From Dromiciops gliroides (taxonomy: Eukaryota; Chordata; Mammalia; Microbiotheria; Microbiotheriidae), in assembly GCF_019393635.1 (NCBI RefSeq), contig NC_057862.1, positions 477,404,669 to 477,468,668 on the forward strand: a stretch of 64,000 bases of DNA. Direction: 5' to 3'. A model generated the notes under the pieces. It saw nothing but the letters and a program-made list of their open reading frames with translations. It was not told where the DNA came from and made no database searches. Each line of letters starts with the position of its first letter. Position 1 is the first letter of the stretch. Shown one piece after another: positions 1-9,350 of this stretch. A program made the position numbers and the translations under genes.

Positions 1-59
1 CCAGGCCCAGCACTCTATCTACTGCACCCCATAGCTGCCCCAGTAACTTCACAAGTCTT

Positions 60-150
60 GTCCAAATTGCTGCATCTCTCTCTCTGTTCCTCTCTCTGTC
101 TCTTTCTCTCTCTGTGTCTCTATCTCTGTCTCTCTCTCCCTTCTCCCTCT
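60..150. repeat. Pyrimidine-rich simple repeat (TC/TCTG)
   Basis: Degenerate TCTC and TCTG runs. The minus-strand reading frame across it is an Arg/Glu low-complexity shadow, not a gene. Confidence 0.85.
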
Positions 151-324
151 CTTTTTTCCTCTGCTATAATTGGATAACAACTTAAAGAAGCAGAAGCAGG
201 AAGATAATATATACAGTGACAACAACAGCACACACAAACTACCACAAGGTGGTCCAAGCCAAATTAATTGCAAAGATTAGTCTTGTCCCCAGAGGACTCT
301 TGATTAAGATTCTTCTCTCCAGTG

Positions 325-435
325 GGGTAGAAAGAGCATTGGATTTGGAGTCAGAGGAACTACCTGTAGATTCCGTTTCTGCTATGTACTACCTGTGAGA
401 CCTGGAACCTCAGTTTCCCCATCTATTAAATGGGT
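325..435 (+). repeat. MIR-like SINE fragment
   Basis: Contains the order expected of a CORE/MIR SINE: a tRNA-like stretch with TTGGAGTCAGAGGAAC, then a CTCAGTTTCCCCATCT core end. It is old and diverged. Confidence 0.6.
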
Positions 436-564
436 GGGTTCTACAGATCCATCAATCAAACAAGCATTTCTTAAGCCCCACTTGATATCATAACCTCACT
501 TTAACTCAATTCAAATAAAATATTTGATAAATATTTGCTATATGCAAGACACAAGGGAAAGGGA

Positions 565-860
565 AGGGGAAAGCATTTATATAGCGGCTATCATGTGCCA
601 GTCACTGTGCCAAGCCCTTTTTAGAAATATTATCTCATTTGATCCTCAGAACAACTGTGGAAATTATTATTATTATTAAACTACTATTAAACTGGATCTA
701 TTGATATCACCATTTTATAGCTGATAAAACTGAGGCTAATAGAGGTTAATGACTTGCCCAGAGTCATATAGCTAGGAAGTGTCAGAGGCCAGATTTGAAC
801 TCAGGTCTTCCTGATTCCAGACTTAGTTCTTCTATCTACTGCACCACCTAGATGCATCTT
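565..860 (-). repeat. Long marsupial CORE-SINE (MAR1/MIR-like), minus
   Basis: Reads, on the + strand, through the 3-prime module (GTGCCAGTCACTGTGCCAAG, TTATCTCATTTGATCCTCA) to the tRNA-like head complement (GCACCACCTAG). Further copies with the same architecture lie at 5940-6180, 36083-36345 and 39123-39345. Confidence 0.7.
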
Positions 861-894
861 GCTGAACTTCCACATTAAAGAATTTGAAATATGA

Positions 895-1669
895 TATTCT
901 GTAAGGCAAAAGAGCTAGGATTATAACCAAAAAAACCTACCCAGAAAAACTGAGAATAATCCTAGGGAGGGGGAGAGGGGGGAATGGATATTTAATGAAA
1001 TAGAGGACTCGCAAGCATCCCTGATGAAAAGACCATAGCTGAATAGAACACTTGACATAAGACTCAAGAGAAGCATAAAAAGGTAAACATGAAAGAGTAA
1101 TCATAAGGGTATCATTAAAGCTAAACTATTTACATTCCTGTATGGGAAGGAGAGGGCGCAGGCATGAGTCAATTATGTTGGGATAATCTCAAAAAAAAAA
1201 TGAAGGGGCAAGAAAGAGGAATATACAAGGTGAAGAGGGAAGGGAGAGGTAGAATAGGGGAAATGTTCTCACATAAAAGAGGTGCACAAAGAAGAACCTT
1301 TCATAGTGGAGAGGGAAATGAGGAGATGGCAGGCAATGTTTAACATTACTCTTATTGGAATTGGTTCAAAGATTGTATATACCTACTCATTTACCGAGTA
1401 GGGAAATAAGAAGAGAAGGGGATAAAAGAAAGGAAGGAAAGGGTGATAAAAGGGACAACAGATTAAGGGAGGCAATGGTTAGAAGCACAAAAGACTTGAA
1501 GAGAGACAGGATAAAAAGACAGAACAAAGAAACAAAAGAAAACAGGATAGAGGGAAATACACAGAACTGTGAATGTAAATAGGATGAGCTCGCCCATAAA
1601 AAGATAGTGGATAGCAGAATGAGTTGAAAACCAGAATCTAATGATATGTTGTTTACAAGAAACATCTTT
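895..1669 (+). mobile_element. L1 LINE fragment (left part)
   Basis: A-rich sequence typical of marsupial L1 around the ORF1/ORF2 junction and early ORF2. It is split from its right part at 1821 by a SINE with a clean target-site duplication. Many stops; non-functional. Confidence 0.65.
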
Positions 1670-1820
1670 TTTTGGGGGGGAGGGGTGAGGCAATTGGGGT
1701 TAAGTGACTTCCCCAGGGTCACACAGCTAGTAAGTGTTAAGTGTCTGAGGCCAGATTTGAACTCAAGTCCTCCTGAATCCAGGGCCAGTGCTCTATCCAT
1801 TGTGCCACCTGGCTGCCCCC
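1670..1820 (-). mobile_element. Short marsupial SINE (AATTGCCTCAC subtype)
   Basis: Complete SINE in minus orientation: T/G-run tail, CORE-like body (GTCACACAGCTAGTAAGTGT) and head complement ending GCTGCCCCC. It is flanked by the 13-base duplication AAGAAACATCTTT at 1657-1669 and 1821-1833, so it was inserted by target-primed reverse transcription into the surrounding L1. Confidence 0.92.
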
Positions 1821-3000
1821 AAGAAACATCTTTGAAACAGAAAGACACCTACAGAATTAAAATAAAGGGCTAGAACAAAATCTGTTTTGCTTCATCTGAA
1901 GTAAAAAAGGCATGGGTAACAATAATGATCTCAGACAAAATAAAAGCAAAAATAGCCCTAATGAAAGGAGATAAGCAGGTAAACTACATTTTGTTTATAA
2001 GTACCATAGACATTGAAGTAATATCAAAAATTTAAGGGAAAATTTCTCTGATAAAGGCCTCATTTCTCAAATATCTAGAAAACTGAGTCAAATTTATAAA
2101 AATAAGAGCCAATCCCCAATTGATAAGTGGTCAAAAATATGAACAGGCAGTTTTCAGACAAAGAAATCAGAGCCATCTACAATCATACGGAAAATGCTCC
2201 AAATAACTATTGATTAGAGAAATGCAGATAAAAAGAACTCTGAGCTACTACTTCATGTCTATATGAAATGAAAAATACCAGAGGGGATGAGGGTTTAGAA
2301 ATAGGTAGATTAGTAAACTGTTGGAGAAGTTGTGAACTGGTCTATTCATTCTGAAGAACAATTTGGAACTATGCCCAAAGAGCTATAAAACTGTGTGTTC
2401 CCTTTCACCCAGCAATACCACTACTAGGTCTGTAACCCGAAAGAGATCAAAGGAAAAGGACCCATATGTAAAAAATAATAATAATAGCAGCTATTTTTGT
2501 GCTGGCTCATCAATTAGGGAATGGCTAAACAAGTTGTGACATATGATTGTGAAGTACTATTGTGCTGCAAGAAATGATGAGGGGGTGGTTTCAGAACAAC
2601 ATGGCAAGAACTAAATGAACTGATATAAAGTGAAGTAAGAAGAACCAGGAGATCATTGTACACAGTAACAACAATATTGTGATGATGATCAGCTGTGAAA
2701 GACTTGGTTACTCTGAGCAATACAATCCAAGACAATTCCAAAGAATTCATGATCTTAAAGAAAAAAAATGCTATCCATCTCGAGAGAGAGAACTAATGAA
2801 CTCTGAATACAAATTGAAGTATAATTTTATTGCTTTTTAAATTTTTCTTACTTTTTTGTGATATGGCTAATGTGGAAATATATTTTGCTTCATTTCACAT
2901 ATATAAGTCATTTTGCTTGCCTTCTCAGTGGGTCGGGGAGGAGTGGGAGGAAAGGAGGGAGAAAATTTGAAACAAATTTCAAAATAAAAGACTGTTAAAA
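1821..3000 (+). mobile_element. L1 LINE fragment (right part, 3-prime end)
   Basis: Continues the L1 from 1669. There is a jump around 2030-2040 from mid-ORF2 sequence straight to the extreme 3-prime part (TCTCTGATAAAGGCCTCATT), so a few kilobases are deleted. It then runs through the recurrent 3-prime block (CAATTAGGGAATGGCTAAAC; GGAGGAGTGGGAGGAAAGGA) to an A-rich tail near 3000. The same block recurs at 17400, 23640, 41510 and 63350. Confidence 0.85.
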
Positions 3001-3117
3001 TAAAGAAATAATACATTTTTTAATTTTAATTGGGAAATATTTAACAAAATAAATAAAAATACAATAAAACATAGATAATAGATTACATTTTAAAACTAAG
3101 TTGCCAAAAAAAAAATC

Positions 3118-3270
3118 GGGGCAGCTAAGTGGTGCAGTGGAAAAAGCATCAGCCCTGGATTCAGGAGGACCTGAGTTCAAATCTGATCTCAGACACTTGA
3201 CACTTACTAGCTGTGTGACCCTGGGCAAGTCACTTAACCCTCACTGCCCTGCAAAAACAAAACAAAACAA
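3118..3270 (+). mobile_element. Short marsupial SINE (CATTGCCCTGC subtype)
   Basis: Head GGGGCAGCTAAGTGGTGCAG, body, and tail CACTGCCCTGC followed by (AAAAC)n. Confidence 0.9.
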
Positions 3271-3352
3271 AGTCAAAATGCTACCCTCAGGGATCCTTAT
3301 ATACAGTTTGGTGGCCCTTGTTTCCATTTGAGTTTGACAACATTGCTCTAGA

Positions 3353-3535
3353 TCAGGGCTTCTTAACCTTTTTCCACTCGACCCCTTTTCACCTGAGAAA
3401 TTTTTACATGACCCCAGGTATATAGGTATATAAAATAGGTATACAATCACCTTTTACTGTTGCCAAATTTTTCTCAACCCCCACACTCAGCTGTGCATGT
3501 GATAGGGGATCATGACCCACGGTTTAAGAAGCTAG
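3353..3535. mobile_element. hAT-like non-autonomous DNA transposon
   Basis: A 183-base element with terminal inverted repeats (TCAGGGCTTCTTAACC at the left; GGTTTAAGAAGCTAG at the right). It is flanked by a perfect 8-base duplication, GCTCTAGA, at 3345-3352 and 3536-3543. An 8-base duplication with CAG-type ends is characteristic of hAT elements. There is no coding capacity. A diverged second copy lies in opposite orientation at 5480-5659. Confidence 0.8.
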
Positions 3536-3820
3536 GCTCTAGAATAACTCTCTAAGAATGTAAGTTTATGAAATCAGAGGTCCAGCTGTGCAAGGAACTA
3601 AGCAGAGTACTGGTATACAGAGACAAATGTGAGATAATCCCCAATCCCATGGGGTTTACATACTAATAGATTCAGTGACTTGCCTGAGGTCACACAAGGA
3701 AGGAGGGAGAATTACAACCAAGTCCCTCTGAAAGCCCTATCTGGGGCTCCTTCTGCTGGACCACTCAGGAGCTAGAATTGATTTCCAGCATAGGAGAGGG
3801 CCTCCAAACTGAGAGAAAGA

Positions 3821-3961
3821 GGGGCAGCTAGGTGGCGCAGTGAATAAAACACCAGCCATGGATTCAGGAGGACCTGAGTTCAAAGCCAGCCTCAGACATT
3901 AATTGGCTGTGTGACCCTGGGCAAGTCACTTAACCCTCATTGCCCTGCCAAAAAAAAAACC
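3821..3961 (+). mobile_element. Short marsupial SINE (CATTGCCCTGC subtype)
   Basis: Head GGGGCAGCTAGGTGGCGCAG to an A-run tail at 3951-3960. Body somewhat diverged (AATTGGCTGTGTGACC). Confidence 0.9.
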
Positions 3962-4079
3962 TGAGATAAAGAATCAGACCTGAGGAAATGAAGTGGCTTA
4001 TTGGCTTATTGTGAAATAACCCTGCCAAGGTGGTAAGAGGTTGAATGTCTTTCCCTTTGTGAGGCTCACTCCCAGTTCT

Positions 4080-4310
4080 GGAACTATGGACAAGTTGTAG
4101 ATTCCTGCCCCACCACCAACCTCCAACAATGCCTGTAATTCACTCTCTTCTCACCTCTTAGACCTTCTACTGTCCTTCAAAGACTACCTTTAAAGTTCAA
4201 AAGCTGCCTCCTTTTTAGGCCTCAAAAGCTGAGGTCTTACTGACCATCCTGGCCTCTGGTCATATACACACCACTACCACCCCCATCCCATCCCCATAAT
4301 TACCTGGTAT
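4080..4310 (+). repeat. L2-like LINE 3-prime end fragment
   Basis: Resembles the L2 3-prime region (TTCACTCTCTTCTCACCTCTTAGACC, CTTCAAAGACTACC, then GCCTCCTTTTTAGGCCTC). Diverged. The stretch 4311-5470 that follows holds one L2-like GTCAGCCTTGG block near 4810-4890 and otherwise nothing I recognise. Confidence 0.4.
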
Positions 4311-5479
4311 TTATTGTACACATACTTTTCTGAGCATCCATTTTTTTTCCCTGATCAAACCTCTCACACATTTTGTTATTGGTATTGTTCCAGGCCTATG
4401 AATTCATCCATGGGGGGACTCCCTTTAAACAATCTCCCTCCATCTGGCAGAGAGGCAAGCCCCTTGCAGTATCTTAGAGAGCTGCCAGGAGACCTGATGA
4501 GATCAATGACCTACCCTGGGTCACAAGTCTTCTTGACCCAAAGGCCATCTTTCTGACTCTAACTCTAATTCAATTCACTTGCAAGTCAAGATTTCACCCT
4601 CCTGATGTCATTGGTCCTCTTCAAGAACAAAAACAACACAGTGCTATACATTGTAGGAACCTAATAAGTGTCAATTCAATTAGCTCATTTAATAATCTTT
4701 ATGGATCATTTTCTTAGGTTTTTGGAAAATTTGACAATATTTCTTTGGCAAGTTAATTTCCTCCTCCTTAAAAAAGTCAAACCAGTGACCTGGAGTTACA
4801 CTATTATCAAATTAATTCAAGAAGCATTTATTAACCACCTACTATATGTCAGCCTTGGTGTTGTAAAGATAAAAATGAAAACTGCTCTCCCAATATTGAT
4901 GTTTATTTACTTTAAAAGGAATAATCTCCTTATAAATATTTTGGCATTAACAGTAAAGAAAATACATTATCTATCAATACAAAAATATTTCTAGTACCAT
5001 TATTCACAATAGGAAAAACAAGCCATATGTCCAATGACTGTACAAAACTTTGACAACTGTGTCACAGGAACATGATTGAATAATATTATACCATACAAAG
5101 TGATTACTATGAAGAAAAATAAAATATGGGAAAACTTACAAGAAGTATTATAGAGTTAAGAAAGAATGTTAATAAGAAAACACATGCTACTACTATGTAA
5201 ATAATAGTAGTAATAATAACATTAACCAAATCATATTAAAGCAGATCCTTCATCACATAAAAACTTTCTCCACTGATATAAGCTATCTGAATTTGATAAA
5301 GTTAAGATTACTAATGTGTACCAAGGAAGAATAAAGATTAAGGTCTTTGGGCTTAAATCCAGGGATCAAATTGAACTAAAGGACAAAGACAATACAAATA
5401 TATCAGTCTTCTTCAGGAAAGACCAATTGAGCATAAGACTGACTATCATGGAGAAATATAAGGTTGTATATTTTAAGCC

Positions 5480-5659
5480 CCAGCTTCTTAACTGTGGCTC
5501 ATGACCATATATGGGGTCAAGTAAAAATATGAGGGTTGTGAAAAATCTGGCAACAGTAAAAGGTTATGTATACCTATTTTATATACCTATACACCTGGGG
5601 TTGCGTAAAATCTTCTCTGGTGAAAAGGGGTTGAGTGGAAAAAGTTTAAGAAGTTCTGT
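5480..5659. mobile_element. hAT-like non-autonomous DNA transposon, inverted copy
   Basis: Opposite-strand relative of the element at 3353-3535: starts CCAGCTTCTTAACTGTGG and ends GTTTAAGAAGTTCTGT. The left flank TTTAAGCC matches 6 of 8 bases of TTTAAGAG, which follows on the right once the adjoining SINE (5663-5824) and its duplication are discounted. Confidence 0.7.
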
Positions 5660-5662
5660 TTT

Positions 5663-5824
5663 GGGGCAGCTAGGTGGCGCAGTGGATAGAGCACCGGCCC
5701 TGGATTCAGGAGGACCTGAGTTCAAATCCGGCCTCAGACACTTAACACTTACTAGCTGTGTGACCCTGGGCAAGTCACTTAACCCCAATTGCCTCACTAA
5801 AAAAACAAACAAACAAACAAACAA
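5663..5824 (+). mobile_element. Short marsupial SINE (AATTGCCTCAC subtype)
   Basis: Near-consensus copy with an (AAAC)n tail. The flanking duplication AAGTTCTGTTTT (5651-5662) / AAGTCCTGTTTT (5826-5837) shows insertion across the right end of the hAT-like element, so the SINE is the younger of the two. Confidence 0.92.
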
Positions 5825-5939
5825 GAAGTCCTGTTTTAAGAGACTAAATGACATGCTCCTAGAAGAAAACATTTAGAACAATTAATACCTATGTAATACC
5901 AGTCTTGATATAATAATTCTAACAACAATAACTAGAGCT

Positions 5940-6180
5940 TACAGAGAGCTTTAAGGCTTTCAAAGCACTTTATGTTTGTTACCTTATTTGATCCTCATTA
6001 GAACCTGGGAAGGTAGCTGCTATTACTAATCCCATTTTACAGATGAGGAAAATGAGGTGGGTTAAATAACTTGCTGGGGATAAGGATGGGATGGGAAGGG
6101 GTCCCATAGCTAGTAAGTTTCTGAGGCATGATTTGAACTCAGCTCTTTCTGACTTCAAGTCCAGCACTCCGCTCACTGTG
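5940..6180 (-). repeat. Long marsupial CORE-SINE (MAR1/MIR-like)
   Basis: Shows GCACTTTATGTTTGTTACCT, CCCATTTTACAGATGAGGAA and the head complement CCAGCACTCCGCTCACTGTG. Confidence 0.7.
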
Positions 6181-6189
6181 TCATCTTGC

Positions 6190-6790
6190 CACTCAGCTAT
6201 TGTACTTTTAGCACAGCTCTAGAAATTATCTAAACAAAAATCCATAAAATACTAACAGAATAGAGAACCCATTACCCCAAGGTGGTTTTAGAAAGCTGAA
6301 TGCCCCCCTTCCATAAGGAGAAAAGTGAAATGATAGATGTTTTCAGAGGACGTGATAAACAGGTTAAAAGTTTATAGAGCTACTTTGGGAACAAACAGAT
6401 CTCACTCCACAAAGCAAGAGTAAAACTGGAAACAGTTCTATGCTCTTAGATTTGTTGACTATAACAGAAAGTGGTTTATTTCCAGATGGAGCCTATGAAA
6501 TGCCTAAGATATGAGAGTGGAAACAAAAGGCTTTTCCATTCTGACGTTCACATGAATTCAACCAACAATATGTTGACTTAGAAGTGTTCAGTAAACCTCT
6601 GAGTCATGCAGATATGTTTATAGAATTGGAAAGGTTAATGACAGTAGGTCGTTGACAACAGAGATTACACAAAGATTAAATTTAAGGAATATGAAATTAT
6701 TCATCTATAGAGGAGCTAGTGCCTCAATATGTGCTAATTGCCAACTTGACTCTCTAGGAAATTTAACTTGACACTATGGAATTTCACCTT
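6190..6790 (+). repeat. Fragment of an unusual LINE (R2/R4/RTE-X-like), copy 1
   Basis: The + strand frame here resembles, with stops, the region upstream of the reverse-transcriptase tail seen more clearly at 15340-16140. The two copies align by eye around CAGATGGAGCCTATGAAATG (about 6484) and CAGGATGGAGTCTATGATGT (about 15502). Clade assignment is uncertain. Confidence 0.45.
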
Positions 6791-6871
6791 AGGTGAGATC
6801 AGGGCCTCCAATCTTGGTTGAACAAGATCTCAGCTACCTCCCATCAAGGTGGCCCTTTAAAAGTAAGTTGT

Positions 6872-7025
6872 CAGGGCAGCTAGGTGGTGCAGTGGATAGA
6901 GCACTGGCCCTGGAGTCGGGAGGATGTGAGTCCAAATCTGGCTTCAGACACTTAACACTTACGAGCTGTGTGGCCCTGGGCAAGCCACATAATCCCCGTT
7001 GCCCTGCAAAAACAAAAACAAACAA
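6872..7025 (+). mobile_element. Short marsupial SINE, first of two at one site
   Basis: Head CAGGGCAGCTAGGTGGTGCAG to tail GCCCTGC(AAAAAC)n. The flanking target sequence AAAAGTAAGTTGTCA occurs before this SINE, between it and the next, and after the next (see findings). Confidence 0.9.
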
Positions 7026-7040
7026 AAAAGTAAGTAGTCA

Positions 7041-7202
7041 GGGGTAGCTGGGTGGTACAGTGGATAAAGCACCAGCCCTGGATTCAGGAGGACCTGAGTT
7101 CAAATCTGGCCTCATACATTTGACACTTACTAGCTGTGTGACCCTGGGCAAGTCACTTAACCCTCATTGATTAACACCCCCCCCCAAAAGAATAAATAAA
7201 TA
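7041..7202 (+). mobile_element. Short marsupial SINE, second of two at one site
   Basis: Head GGGTAGCTGGGTGGTACAGT, tail with a C-run and (AAAT)n. Bounded by AAAAGTAAGTAGTCA on the left and AAAAGTAAGTTGTC on the right. Confidence 0.9.
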
Positions 7203-7362
7203 AAAAAGTAAGTTGTCTAGACCTGATGGGCATTCAAGGCAAGAAACAGCTTTATGGAGTGTTTGTAACCCCTGTGCCTCTACTAAGTGATGGGGAATGA
7301 GGAGTTGGTGGGGGGGAGGGGTTTCTCTCTTTTCTTCCCCCCAGATTAGTCATAGAATCTTT

Positions 7363-7510
7363 TTTTTTTTTTTTAGTGAGGCAATTGGGGTTAAGCGACT
7401 TGCCCAGGGTCACACAGCTAGTAAGTGTTAAGTGTCTGAGGCCGGATTTGGACTCACATCCTCCCGACTCCAGGGCCTGTGCTCTATCCACTGCGCCACC
7501 TAGCTGCCCC
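7363..7510 (-). mobile_element. Short marsupial SINE (AATTGCCTCAC subtype)
   Basis: T17-type tail, body and head complement GCTGCCCC. Flanking duplication AGTCATAGAATCTT at 7348-7361 and 7511-7524. Confidence 0.93.
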
Positions 7511-7804
7511 AGTCATAGAATCTTAAACACAAATACTCTCCCAATAATAGATACTCCATCCAGCTCTTTAATTGGGGACAGGGAGAGAGAAAAAGAGAGT
7601 CAGGTCAAGAAGCAGCTTCAAGGAATATGACCCCTGGCTGTAGAGAAGGAAACCAACTGTGAATTCAAGAGAGTTATTAACCCTGGCATTTGAGAACTGA
7701 ACTACAGAGAAAAGCAAGTCCAGGGAGCCAAACTGAGTGAGCCAGTCATGAAAGATGCTATATTCAGTGGAAGCAACAAGATTGTTGTTGTTTGTCATTC
7801 ATTC

Positions 7805-7970
7805 TTTTTTTTTCTTCTTTTTCTTTTTCTTTTGTCAGGGCAATGAGAGTTAAGGGACTTGCTCAGGGTCACAAACTAGTAAGTGTCAAATGTCTGAGGT
7901 CAAATTTGAATTCAGGTCCTCCTGAATCCAGGGCCAGTGCTTTATCTACTACACCACCTAGCCGCCCCCA
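7805..7970 (-). mobile_element. Short marsupial SINE A in same-site array
   Basis: Pyrimidine tail, GGGCAATGAGAGTTAAGGGAC, diverged body and head complement GCCGCCCCC. Oldest-looking of the three. Confidence 0.88.
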
Positions 7971-7984
7971 TTTGTCCTTCATTT

Positions 7985-8125
7985 TTTTTTTCAGGGCAAT
8001 AAGGGTTAAGTGACTTGCCCAGGGTCACACAGCTAGTAAGTGTCAAGTGTCTGAGGCTGGATTTGAACTCAGGTCCTCCTGAATCCAGGGCCAGTGCTTT
8101 GTCCACTGTGCCACCTAGCTGCCCC
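7985..8125 (-). mobile_element. Short marsupial SINE B in same-site array
   Basis: Short T tail, CATTGCCC-type 3-prime end (GGGCAATAAGGGTTAAGTGA). Flanked by TTTGTCCTTCATT and CTTGTCCTTTATTC. Confidence 0.9.
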
Positions 8126-8139
8126 CTTGTCCTTTATTC

Positions 8140-8315
8140 TTTTTTTCTTTTCTTTTCTTCTCTTTTCTTTTTTTTTTGGGTGAGGCAATTGGAGTTAAGA
8201 GACTTGCCCAGGGTCACACAGCTAGTAAGTGTTAAGTGTCTGAGGCCAGATTTGAACTCAGGTCCTCCTGAATCCAGGGCCAGTGCTCTATCCATTGTGC
8301 CACCTAGCTGCCCTT
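8140..8315 (-). mobile_element. Short marsupial SINE C in same-site array
   Basis: Tail TTTTCTTTTCTTCTC, AATTGCCTCAC-type 3-prime end (GTGAGGCAATTGGAGTTAAG). Flanked by CTTGTCCTTTATTC and CTTGTCCTTCATTC. Confidence 0.9.
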
Positions 8316-8504
8316 CTTGTCCTTCATTCTTGAAGGGGACCGTGACATCCAGATGATGGCATGACTTGCACTGAATTGGATGTAAGTGAGGGAGGGCTGT
8401 GCATGTTTACCAGCCTCATTCTCTCCTCCAGAGCCATCTGGGTCCACTGGCAAGATATACATTAGGACAACTAGAGATAACCCCAGATATTTTTATTTAT
8501 TTAG

Positions 8505-8648
8505 GTTTTTTTACGGGGTAATGAGGGTTAAGTGACTTGCCCAAGGTCACACAGTTAGTAAGTGTCAAGTGTCTGGGGTCATATTTGAACTCAGGTCCTC
8601 CTGAATCCAGGGGCCAGTGCTTTATCCACTGTGCCACCTAGCTGCCCC
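8505..8648 (-). mobile_element. Short marsupial SINE (CATTACCC subtype)
   Basis: Begins GGGGTAATGAGGGTTAAGTG and ends at head complement GCTGCCCC. Inserted near the end of the RTE-tailed element. Confidence 0.88.
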
Positions 8649-8859
8649 TTATGCCATCTTAATACTTTTGCTTTGAGCTAATTAGGTCTACTAAGTGACA
8701 CAAATGAACATGCCAGCAATGTGGCTCAGGAGGTTCTAATTTTTGGAGTGCAGACCCACCTTTGAACTTGAGGTAGCCATAGTCCCTCCAAGAAACTCAC
8801 CCCATGAATGCAAATGCAAGTATGAGTTGGGAGGGTTGTCCCAGGAGGAAGTATTACAT

Positions 8860-9350
8860 ACACAAGTATGATATAAGGTAGCACATAAGGGAGGTAAAGA
8901 AGAAAATCAAGTGCTCTAAGAGAATCTGGGGAGAAAGAACCCTTTTAGCTAGGGGAATCAAGGAAGACTTCATGGACTAGGAGAAAGGGGAGAGGAAGTA
9001 CTTAAGCTGAACCTTAAATGAAGAGAAAGATTCCAAAAGGCAGAAAAGAAGAGGAAGTGAATTCCAGGCCTGGGGAACAGCCTGTCCAAATTCTCAGAGA
9101 CAGGAGACAGCATATCACATTGGAGGAACAGCTAGTATTCCAATTTGGCCAGAATGTAGAATGCATGAAGGAAAATGATGGAAATAAGGCTGGAAACTTA
9201 GGGTAGAGCCAGACTGTGAAAATCCTTAAGTACTAGGCTAAGGGGTTGATGTTTTATGCTAAAGACAATTGAGATCCATGGAAGGTTTATAGGTAGGGCA
9301 GGGACAAAATGGGACCTGAGGAATAGGAAAATGATTTGGCAGCTGGTTGT
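8860..9350 (-). repeat. L2-like LINE fragment, antisense
   Basis: The + strand carries GAATTCCAGGCCTGGGGAAC, TTTGGCCAGAATGTAGAATG and CTGGAAACTTAGGGTAGAGCC. These are parallel to blocks at 44690-44940 and 57500-57720, where a related copy shows an L2/CR1-type post-polymerase motif on the minus strand. Confidence 0.5.

Larger units (their letters stand above)
7785..8500 (+). repeat. RTE-tailed SINE/LINE 3-prime fragment, host of three SINEs
   Basis: The outer pieces, GTTGTTGTTTGTCATTCATTC (left) and TTGAAGGGGACCGTGACATC to about 8490 (right), match the element at 16556-16770 and the 3-prime end of the RTE-like LINE at 61885. Three minus-strand SINEs (7805-7970, 7985-8125, 8140-8315) separate them. 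Confidence 0.7.

Noticed and set aside
5663-5760. tRNA-like A and B box patterns in SINE heads
   Set aside because: They are promoter remnants of tRNA-derived SINEs; no cloverleaf tRNA gene is present.
5511-5876. Open frames with a recurring protein pattern (DRALALDSGGPEFKSGLRH and, on the other strand, LPRVTQLVSVKCLRPDLNSG), seen at dozens of places
   Set aside because: They are translations of the short SINE in its two orientations, not a gene family.
7785-8330. Regularly spaced repeats that could suggest a CRISPR-like array
   Set aside because: The repeats are about 140-base SINEs with T-rich tails and target duplications in a mammalian genome.
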